From: Azophilus sp965116165 | GTDB lineage: Bacteria; Pseudomonadota; Gammaproteobacteria; Pseudomonadales; Azotimanducaceae | Direction of reading: 5' to 3' | NCBI GenBank assembly: GCA_965116165.1 | Contig: OZ220484.1 | Location: 3,348,001 to 3,412,000, forward strand | DNA length: 64,000 bases | In this document: piece by piece, positions 18,985 to 25,520 of the stretch | Numbering within the stretch: the stretch's first letter is position 1 | Layout: each line of letters begins with the position of its first letter | The notes under the pieces: generated by a model | The model's input: the letters and a program-made list of their open reading frames with translations, nothing else | Database searches by the model: none | Told to the model about the DNA's origin: nothing | Made by a program: the position numbers and the translations under genes

Positions 18985-19649
18985 ATCGCATCGATCCAAT
19001 CGTCGGCAGCGGCATGACCTCGCAGCGAACCCGCGAGCGTCTGGTGGCGCGCCTGGAGGCGCAGGGTATCGCCCATCCCGAGGTTCTCGATGCGCTGAGC
19101 ATCACGCCCCGCCACATCTTTGTCGAAGAGGCCTTGGCGCACCGGGCCTACGAGGATACGGCGCTGCCGATTGGCTACGGACAAACCATCTCCCAACCAC
19201 TGATCGCGGCGCTCATGACGGCCACCCTGTTGAATGTGCCGCGCTCCCGCGTTTTGGAGGTCGGTACCGGCTCCGGGTATCAAACGGCGATTCTGGCCGG
19301 TCTCTGTCGTCGCGTTTTTACCGTTGAGCGAATCGACGCCCTCGCCCACGGTGCCCGCGAGCGATTCCGGGCTCTTTCGCTTGGCAATGTGGTTACCAGG
19401 GTCGGCGACGGGTTTCTCGGCTGGCCGGAGCAGGCGCCGTTCGATGCCATCCTGGTTGCCGCGGCACCGCGCAGCATACCCAATGCGCTTTTGGATCAGC
19501 TTGATGTCGGGGGACGCCTGGTGCTGCCGGTTGGCGGCAGCGAGGCCCAGGAGTTGCGTGTCATCGATCGAACCGCCTCCGGCCTGGAGGAAGACGTGAT
19601 CAAGCAGGTGCGCTTTGTACCGCTGCGCAAGGGTGTTCAGGGTCGGTGA
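18981..19649 (+). CDS. pcm: Pcm, protein-L-isoaspartate O-methyltransferase
   Basis: Repairs isoaspartyl residues in ageing proteins using S-adenosylmethionine. The 222 residues carry SGMTSQRTRERLVARL, TPRHIFVEEAL, the family motif GYGQTISQP, and the SAM-binding VLEVGTGSGYQTAIL. Overlaps ftsB by 4 bases. In relatives pcm sits next to surE and nlpD; here a DUF368 gene lies between pcm and nlpD. Confidence 0.95.
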   Translation: MNRIDPIVGSGMTSQRTRERLVARLEAQGIAHPEVLDALSITPRHIFVEEALAHRAYEDTALPIGYGQTISQPLIAALMTATLLNVPRSRVLEVGTGSGYQTAILAGLCRRVFTVERIDALAHGARERFRALSLGNVVTRVGDGFLGWPEQAPFDAILVAAAPRSIPNALLDQLDVGGRLVLPVGGSEAQELRVIDRTASGLEEDVIKQVRFVPLRKGVQGR

Positions 19650-19661
19650 CGGCGTACGCAT

Positions 19662-20582
19662 GTGATGGGTAATTCCGCCGTTTGCGAGCGGCGAGGGATC
19701 GGTGCCTGGATGGGCGTTGCCCTGCGCGGCACCTGCATGGGTATCGCGGAAATTGTGCCCGGCGTATCCGGCGGCACCATCGCCTTTGTCACCGGCATCT
19801 ACCGGGAACTCATCGATAGCCTCGCCGCATTCTCCCCGACATCGCTATTTTGGGTTGTCACGCGGCCCAGGCATTTCTGGCGACACCATAATCTGGGTTT
19901 TCTTCTGTGGCTTGGCGGCGGCATGCTCCTGGGCATCGTCTTGTTTGCCCGCCTAATCAATGGGGCCATCGCGGTGGCGCCCAATCTGGTTTGGGGATTC
20001 TTCTTCGGGCTGGTGTTGTTTTCCGTCTTCGACATCGGGCGAGTTCGCTCGCGCCCAATGCTATTCGTTCTGGGTGTGCCGGGCTTGCTGCTCGGTATCG
20101 CGGCGAGCGCTATCGAACCTATCGGTGCCGAACCTTCCCACCCCGCCTATTTCCTGGGCGGTGCGCTGGCCATCTGTGCCTGGTTGCTGCCGGCAGTTTC
20201 CGGCAGCTTTGTGTTGGTGGTGCTGGGTTTGTACACCAATGTGCTGCAGGCCGCCGCATCGTTTGAGTGGGTGGTGTTGGCGGCCCTGGCACTTGGCGCG
20301 GCGACCGGCCTCATGCTGTTCGCGAGAGTGCTTCGATACCTGATGGAGCGCTTTCTCGAGCCTGTTCTCAGCTTTCTGACCGGCTTCATGGCCGGTGCGT
20401 TGTTCAAGCTATGGCCTTGGCAGGCGGAGGGTGCGCCCCTGTCACCAACGGCATGGAGCGAACTGGTCGGTATTCCGGCGCGGGTGGGATTTACTCTTAC
20501 CATGATGGTTGCGGGAGCGGTCGCGCTTATTGCCCTGGCGCGAGCGCGGCCGGCCCAACCGACGGCTTGCCAATGGCGCTGA
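19662..20582 (+). CDS. DUF368 integral membrane protein
   Basis: Multi-pass membrane protein of the DUF368 family, recognised from the opening GTCMGIAEIVPGVSGGTIAFVTGIYRELI. Bacterial members are proposed to carry undecaprenyl phosphate across the membrane, a role shared with the PopT family; that assignment is from family knowledge, not from this sequence. About eight hydrophobic segments are visible, and a second Ser/Gly-rich loop, LPAVSGSFVLVVLG, mirrors the first as in an inverted-repeat transporter. The start may be GTG 19662 or ATG 19665. The 3' end overlaps nlpD. Confidence 0.85.
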   Translation: MMGNSAVCERRGIGAWMGVALRGTCMGIAEIVPGVSGGTIAFVTGIYRELIDSLAAFSPTSLFWVVTRPRHFWRHHNLGFLLWLGGGMLLGIVLFARLINGAIAVAPNLVWGFFFGLVLFSVFDIGRVRSRPMLFVLGVPGLLLGIAASAIEPIGAEPSHPAYFLGGALAICAWLLPAVSGSFVLVVLGLYTNVLQAAASFEWVVLAALALGAATGLMLFARVLRYLMERFLEPVLSFLTGFMAGALFKLWPWQAEGAPLSPTAWSELVGIPARVGFTLTMMVAGAVALIALARARPAQPTACQWR

Positions 20583-21361
20583 TGCGCGTTCTACTTGTCT
20601 TGCTGCTTGTTCTAGCCTGGTCGGGGTGCGCCTCGCCAGGGCGTCCGGTTATTGTTGAGCGAAGCCCCGGGGGGCAGGCATCCGCACCGCAAACCCGTCC
20701 CCGGACAACGACACCCCGGCGACACAACGGCACCTATGTCGTCAAGCGCGGCGATACGCTTTATGCCATCGCCCGGCTGCACGGTGTCGAGGTGCGGGAG
20801 CTTGCCAGAACAAACGGGTTGCGGGCACCCTATACCATCTTTCCCGGCCAGAAATTGCGTGTGCGTGGCCAGCGCTCGGTGGTCCGTACCGCGCCGCCGG
20901 TGGTGCGCCCGGCACCGTCCCCGGCGGTCGGTTCCACATCGCGCAAGCAGCCGGGATCGTCCAAGTCACCGCCGGGGAAGCCACGGATTTCCTCATCGTC
21001 GCTGGACTGGCGATGGCCCGCCTCCGGCCCGGTTACGCGGGCATTCAGCGGAACGAACAAGGGCTTGGATTTTGAGTTGAAGCCGGGTGCCCCGATCAAG
21101 GCCGCGGCTCGGGGCGAAGTCGTCTATGCCGGTTCCGGCCTTGGCGGTTACGAGCGTCTGGTCATCATCAAGCACAACGATACCTATCTATCCGCCTACA
21201 GCCTCAACCATCCCTATGCGGTGCGCGAGGGTCAGCGCCTCAAGACGGGGGACCGCATCGCCAATATGGGCAATGGCTCGGCGAAGTCACGCACACTGCA
21301 TTTCGAAATCCGCCGCGACGGCAATCCCGTGGATCCGAAGAAGCTGTTGCGCAAGCGGTGA
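20573..21361 (+). CDS. nlpD: NlpD-like lipoprotein, LysM plus degenerate M23 domain
   Basis: Outer-membrane lipoprotein that activates septal amidases in relatives. A lipoprotein signal ends LAWSGC; a LysM domain follows (GTYVVKRGDTLYAIARLHGVEV...FPGQKLRV), then a Pro/Ser-rich linker and a C-terminal M23 (LytM) domain. The M23 zinc ligands are missing: the usual first His motif reads NKGLDFEL and the HxH-type site reads YLSAYS, so it should be a regulator and not an enzyme, as in NlpD/EnvC. Start is ATG 20573 or 20582, inside the DUF368 end. rpoS, the usual next gene, is not present. Confidence 0.9.
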   Translation: MALMRVLLVLLLVLAWSGCASPGRPVIVERSPGGQASAPQTRPRTTTPRRHNGTYVVKRGDTLYAIARLHGVEVRELARTNGLRAPYTIFPGQKLRVRGQRSVVRTAPPVVRPAPSPAVGSTSRKQPGSSKSPPGKPRISSSSLDWRWPASGPVTRAFSGTNKGLDFELKPGAPIKAAARGEVVYAGSGLGGYERLVIIKHNDTYLSAYSLNHPYAVREGQRLKTGDRIANMGNGSAKSRTLHFEIRRDGNPVDPKKLLRKR

Positions 21362-21644
21362 GAAGGGACATCCGTTGCCAAATCATCCTGTCCGGGAAAC
21401 ACACATAGTGTTCGGTCCGCACACAGATCTGCACATAAAGGAAGGGAACCAATTGATAGGAATTGTATCGATTAGTTGACAGAGCCCAACATGCGGTAGT
21501 TTTCTGCTACTAAGGCCTCAATATATAGTGGCATGTCAACATATGGATATAAGTCCTAGTTTTATAGACCGGCACCGATAGACCAGCACCGATTTGATAG
21601 TGGATTTATCGGGCAGCGCACTGAACTAAGAAAGGAACAAACTA
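21362..21644. other. nlpD-sat spacer with a repeat shared with the fdxA downstream region
   Basis: The stretch at about 21489-21548 (containing CATGCGGTAGTTTTCTGC, CCTCAATATATAG and ATGTCAACATATGGATAT) is a diverged copy of sequence at about 24777-25008. There the same sequence is split by a 152-bp element, so this copy marks an unoccupied site. This is where rpoS lies in relatives; no rpoS-like frame is visible. AAAGGAAC at about 21631 is the sat ribosome site. Confidence 0.6.
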
Positions 21645-23357
21645 GTGGGAGCATTCAAGGAGCCGCATGGCGGCGAACTCAAGAACCTTTACCTATCCGA
21701 GAGAAAGGCGGATCTCGAGAAGCGGAAAGTCAAGAACTGTGTGTCCTGGAGCCTGACCTCTCGCCAGTTGTGCGACCTCGATCTGCTGATGAACGGCGCC
21801 TTCTCGCCGCTCGAGGGCTTCTTGGCACGGGATGACTACGAAAGGGTCTGCGAGGAGATGCGTCTCGTGAATGGTGTTTTATGGCCGATACCGGTCAACC
21901 TCGATGTCGGTGAAAAGTTCGCGGAGGGCGTCAAGGAAGGCGAAACCATCGCACTGCGGGATTCGGAAGGCGTGCTGGTTGCGACCCTGGATGTTTCCGA
22001 CATTTGGAAACCCGATTTGGACAGCGAGGCCCGGCGTGTCTACGGCACGACGGACGATGCCCATCCGGCCGTCGCCTACCTCGGGCACCGCTCCGGCCCC
22101 GTTTATTTGGGGGGGCGCGTTCATGGCGTCGAGCCGCCGACCTATTACGACTTCAAGCTGCTGCGGGATACGCCGTTGGAATTGCGCGGTCGTTTCCGCA
22201 AACTGGGTTGGCGCCGCATCGTCGCCTTTCAGACCCGCAACCCGCTGCATTGCGCCCATCAGCAACTGACATTCCGGGCCGCGCGGGAAGCGGAAGCGAA
22301 CCTGCTGATCCATCCCGTCATCGGCATGACCAAACCCGGCGATGTCGACCACTTCACGCGCGTGCGCTGTTACGAACATGTCCTGGAGCAGTATCCGGAC
22401 CAGACCACGCAGTTGAGCCTGCTGAATCTCGCCATGCGCATGGGTGGCCCGCGCGAGGCGCTCTGGCACGCGATCATTCGCAAAAACTACGGCTGTACGC
22501 ATTTCATAGTTGGCCGCGACCACGCCGGCCCGGGCAATGACAGGGACGGCAAGCCGTTCTACGGACCCTATGACGCCCAGGAACTGTTCCGGCAACACGA
22601 GGAGGAACTCGATATCGCGATGGTGCCGTTCCGTCAGATGGTGTACGTGGAAAACAAGGCCGAGTACATGCCGGTGGACGAGACCGGGCCGGGCGATAGG
22701 GTGCTCGACCTGTCGGGCACCGAGTTCCGTCGACGCTTGCGCGAGGGCCTCGATATTCCCCGCTGGTTTTCCTACCCGAAGGTGGTGGAGGAACTGCGCA
22801 AGGCCCATCCCCCGAAACACAAGCAGGGCTTTACGGTGTTCTTGACGGGCCTGTCGGGCTCGGGCAAGTCCACAGTGGCCAATGCGCTGATGATCAAACT
22901 GCTCGAGGACGGTTCCCGGCCGGTGACGCTGCTCGACGGCGATGTCGTGCGCAAACATCTGTCGAGCGAGCTTTCGTTCTCGAAGAAGGACCGTGACCTG
23001 AATATCCGGCGTATCGGCTTTGTCGCCAGCGAAATCACCAAGAACGGCGGGATTGCCATCTGTGCGCCGATCGCCCCCTATGCGGCGGCCCGCAGGCTGG
23101 TTCGCGATATGATCGAGTCGGTGGGCGGCTTCGTCGAGGTTTATGTGTCAACCCCCATCGAAGTCTGCGAGGCGCGCGACCGCAAGGGGCTGTACGCGAA
23201 GGCGCGCGCCGGGGAACTCAAGGGCTTCACGGGCATTGACGACCCATACGAGGTGCCCGCCAACGCGGAAGTCCGCATCGACACGGCGGAAATCTCGCCG
23301 GATCTCGCCGCGCATCGCGTATTGATCACGCTGGAGACAAGGGGCTATCTCAGGTAA
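21645..23357 (+). CDS. Bifunctional ATP sulfurylase / APS kinase
   Basis: Makes APS from sulfate and ATP, then phosphorylates it to PAPS. The N-terminal part (about 1-385) is a homo-oligomeric ATP sulfurylase with QTRNPLHCAH and VGRDHAGPG. The C-terminal part (about 395-570) is an APS kinase with P-loop GLSGSGKST (near residue 403), DGDVVRKHLSSEL and NGGIAICAPIAPY. The order sulfurylase-then-kinase is found in several bacteria, some of them sulfur oxidizers, so the direction in the cell (assimilation or use of APS) cannot be settled here. GTG start with AAGGAAC upstream. No other sulfur gene lies next to it. Some databases call this fusion sat/cysC. Confidence 0.93.
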   Translation: MGAFKEPHGGELKNLYLSERKADLEKRKVKNCVSWSLTSRQLCDLDLLMNGAFSPLEGFLARDDYERVCEEMRLVNGVLWPIPVNLDVGEKFAEGVKEGETIALRDSEGVLVATLDVSDIWKPDLDSEARRVYGTTDDAHPAVAYLGHRSGPVYLGGRVHGVEPPTYYDFKLLRDTPLELRGRFRKLGWRRIVAFQTRNPLHCAHQQLTFRAAREAEANLLIHPVIGMTKPGDVDHFTRVRCYEHVLEQYPDQTTQLSLLNLAMRMGGPREALWHAIIRKNYGCTHFIVGRDHAGPGNDRDGKPFYGPYDAQELFRQHEEELDIAMVPFRQMVYVENKAEYMPVDETGPGDRVLDLSGTEFRRRLREGLDIPRWFSYPKVVEELRKAHPPKHKQGFTVFLTGLSGSGKSTVANALMIKLLEDGSRPVTLLDGDVVRKHLSSELSFSKKDRDLNIRRIGFVASEITKNGGIAICAPIAPYAAARRLVRDMIESVGGFVEVYVSTPIEVCEARDRKGLYAKARAGELKGFTGIDDPYEVPANAEVRIDTAEISPDLAAHRVLITLETRGYLR

Positions 23358-23638
23358 TGGCCCTGTGCGGCGGTGTCGCGCATGCCGATCGGGGTGGGAG
23401 CGGATCCGGGGTGGGGCAACGGATGCTTGAGCTGTCCGCGGACGATGGCTCCGCAATTCCGGCCATCGGCCCGGCGGGCTACCATTGCGTTCCACGACGC
23501 GCGGGGCCTGTGCGGCATCTTGAGGGAGAGCGACAGCCTTTATCGGGGTGGCGGTGGGGAGGATGTTGATGTGGTGCGGCTGGCGAGATGCCGATTGTCG
23601 TTCCAACGGCGGTCGAAGAGGTTTGGGCGGGGCTTTGA

Positions 23639-24463
23639 TCAGAAAAGCTGCTGCATAACATAGGCACCCACCAGTCCCGCCATGCCCAGAGCGATGGTCC
23701 ACATCATGGCGAACTGGCGCGAGGCATTGGTTCGAATGTCTTCACGCAATTCCGTAAATCGGCGATCCATCTCCGACTGAAAGCCATTGAAGCGGTTGTC
23801 CATCTCCGACTCCAAGCCGTTGAAGCGGCTGTCCATCTCGGACTCCAAGCCGTTGAAGCGGCTGTCCATCTCGGACTGCATGCCGTTGAAGCGGTTGTCC
23901 ATCTCGGACTGCATGCTGTTGAAGCGGTTGTCCATCTCGGACTGCATGCTGTTGAAGCGGTTGTCCATCTCGGACTGCATGCTGTTGAAGCGGTTGTCCA
24001 TCTTCGACTGCATGTCGTTGCAACGATGGCCCATCTCCGATTGCATGCTGTCGAAGCGGCTGTCCATCTTCGACTGCATGTCGTTGAAACGATGGTCCAT
24101 CTCCGATTGCATGCTGTCGAAGCGGCTGTCCATCTTCGACTGCATGTCGTTGAAGCGGTTGTCCATCTCGGACTGCATACTGTTGAAGCGGTGGTCCGTC
24201 TCCGACTGCATGTCTTTGAGGCGGTTGTCCGTCTCCGACCGCTGGTCATTGAAACGGCGGTCCATCTCTTCATTCATTTTGGCAATGAGGCGGTTCTCGA
24301 AGATGCTGAGTTCCCGGGACAATACTTCCGGCGTCACCGCGAACTCTTCTATGGCGTGGGCGATCACCTCAATCGTTGATTCCGCCTGTGGGCGGTCGAA
24401 GCCCGATGCCTCAAGTTTGGCCACGATGCCGCCGACCTCTTCGACTGTCCTACCGATGCTCAT
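23639..24463 (-). CDS. Hendecad-repeat coiled-coil protein with C-terminal membrane anchor (DUF1640-like)
   Basis: 274 residues if started at ATG 24463 (MSIGRTVEEVGGIV); upstream codons in the same frame look unconserved. The N-terminal 80 residues (LEASGFDRPQAESTIEVIAHAIEEF) resemble bacterial DUF1640/CCDC90-type proteins. About 16 units of 11 residues follow, consensus EMDNRFNSMQS, then a single membrane helix near the C terminus (MMWTIALGMAGLVGAYVMQQLF, given here in overlapping parts: MMWTIALGMAGL and GAYVMQQLF). An 11-residue period favours a right-handed coiled coil. Units are so alike at DNA level (33-bp repeats, about 23770-24260) that copy number can change by slippage. Function unknown. 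Confidence 0.75.
   Translation of the reverse strand: MSIGRTVEEVGGIVAKLEASGFDRPQAESTIEVIAHAIEEFAVTPEVLSRELSIFENRLIAKMNEEMDRRFNDQRSETDNRLKDMQSETDHRFNSMQSEMDNRFNDMQSKMDSRFDSMQSEMDHRFNDMQSKMDSRFDSMQSEMGHRCNDMQSKMDNRFNSMQSEMDNRFNSMQSEMDNRFNSMQSEMDNRFNGMQSEMDSRFNGLESEMDSRFNGLESEMDNRFNGFQSEMDRRFTELREDIRTNASRQFAMMWTIALGMAGLVGAYVMQQLF
23770..24260. repeat. 33-bp in-frame tandem repeats
   Basis: About 15 tandem units of 33 bases, such as GTTGTCCATCTCGGACTGCA followed by TGCTGTTGAAGCG, encode the 11-residue units of the coiled-coil protein. The centre units (about 23880-24000) are almost identical, while outer units differ, as expected from expansion in the middle. The period is constant and there are no spacers, so this is not a CRISPR array. 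Confidence 0.9.
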
Positions 24464-24653
24464 GAGTATACGCGCCGCTGTCGGATTGTGAGAACAGCAT
24501 TGCACAACAACCGTGGTGGTTTGTGAATGGGATTCCGCCGACAATCCGTGTAGGAAATGACTACTTTCGGGGTGTCGTATGGACGACCGCATGATCGGCA
24601 GTCAGAGCATCGGGGAAGGCGTACCCGGCGACGATGTTCCATAAGGGAATTAA

Positions 24654-24752
24654 GGAACCTCTGATTAATTCTGTAGTCGGGACATCCGGCTTAATAAAAT
24701 CAATAGTTTACGAATAGCTAAATGCTGCTCTATCGAATTGTTCAGACCTTCC
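24654..24752. mobile_element. 99-bp MITE, copy 3 (target duplication TTAA)
   Basis: Runs from GGAACCTCTGATTAATTCTG to GAATTGTTCAGACCTTCC with perfect TTAA on both sides (24650-24653 and 24753-24756). Same length, ends and interior as the copy behind lpxA. This is the best-preserved copy not next to a stop codon. Confidence 0.92.
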
Positions 24753-24818
24753 TTAATTGATCGGCTGCCAAAAGCCTACATGTGGTAGTTTCCCGCCGCT
24801 AAAGCCTCAACATATAGA

Positions 24819-24970
24819 CAGCAATTCCCGCTAAGCACGGCAATGCCCCAAAAGAGGTGCCCGACAGGACTAACCCAGATCGTGTTAACAGGCCCTAATG
24901 CCTGAATGGTCCATTTCGCTCGGTATTTGGATCCAAACGAATAATCGCGCATCGTTAGCGGGAATTGCTG
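24819..24970. mobile_element. 152-bp MITE-like element with perfect 16-bp inverted ends
   Basis: The terminal inverted repeat is CAGCAATTCCCGCTAA at 24819-24834 and its exact complement at 24955-24970. Flanks ACATATAGA (24810-24818) and ACATACAGA (24971-24979) are a 9-bp duplication with one mismatch. A related unoccupied site occurs at about 21489-21548. The interior has no coding frame. The parent insertion sequence is not in this window and I cannot name its family. Confidence 0.88.
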
Positions 24971-25034
24971 ACATACAGAGGTATGTCAACTTATGGATAT
25001 CATTCCCTTCCACAAGTTAGACCGGTGACTCGGA

Positions 25035-25358
25035 TTATTCCTGAAGCAGGTGCCGCTTTTCCTTAACGTCGCGCCAGTCGTCGGAATCTGGAGGAGGGTC
25101 TTGCTGTTCGGTGATGTTTGGCCAGGTTTCCGCTAGCCGCTGGTTGATTTCCAGAAAATCCTGTTGGTCGTCGGGCAAATCGTCTTCGGGGTAGATGGCC
25201 TCCACCGGGCATTCGGGTTCGCAGAGTGCGCAGTCGATGCACTCGTCCGGATGGATGACCAGCATGTTTGGCCCCTCGTAGAAGCAGTCCACCGGACACA
25301 CCTCCACGCAATCCGTGAGCTTGCATTTTATGCAGGCCTCTCCCACCACGAATGTCAT
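25035..25358 (-). CDS. fdxA: FdxA, seven-iron type ferredoxin
   Basis: Small electron carrier of the Azotobacter FdI type. The N terminus MTFVVGEACIKCKLTDC, then CVEVCPVDCFYEGPN and HPDECIDCALCEPECPVEAI, gives Cys spacing for one [3Fe-4S] and one [4Fe-4S] cluster. The conserved C-terminal extension is acidic. I start at MTFVV (107 residues), the family start; seven more codons are open upstream. It is next to mutS, as in many gammaproteobacteria, and read in the same direction. Confidence 0.93.
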   Translation of the reverse strand: MTFVVGEACIKCKLTDCVEVCPVDCFYEGPNMLVIHPDECIDCALCEPECPVEAIYPEDDLPDDQQDFLEINQRLAETWPNITEQQDPPPDSDDWRDVKEKRHLLQE

Positions 25359-25520
25359 GACCGGATCCTCGAATCGCAAAAGCCCGCTATTCTAACAATC
25401 TGATTGTTTGGGGGAAGACCCAATCGGCAGCAATTCTCTCGAACACCCAGCCCCGGCGGACTGCGGACATAATGAGAATGACCGCCCAGTTGGTTCGGGG
25501 TGTCGCCGTGCGATTGCGGG

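Larger units (their letters stand above)
24464..25034. other. Repeat-filled gap downstream of fdxA
   Basis: 570 bases without a gene. It holds one 99-bp MITE (24654-24752) and a repeat (from about 24777) shared with the sat upstream region and split by a 152-bp MITE (24819-24970). No coding frame with recognisable content was found in the rest. Confidence 0.7.

Noticed and set aside
23358..23638. Small open frames behind sat/cysC on either strand
   Set aside because: No conserved sequence, signal or ribosome site; treated as noncoding.
23770..24260. Regular 33-bp repeats as a possible CRISPR array
   Set aside because: The repeats are contiguous with no unique spacers, are in frame, and no cas genes are nearby.
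23787..24491. Long plus-strand open frame with repeated MKRLSISDS/KRLSIFDCM units
   Set aside because: It is the antisense shadow of the 33-bp repeats. The minus-strand frame gives a sensible coiled coil with a membrane anchor, and the plus-strand one has no start signal.
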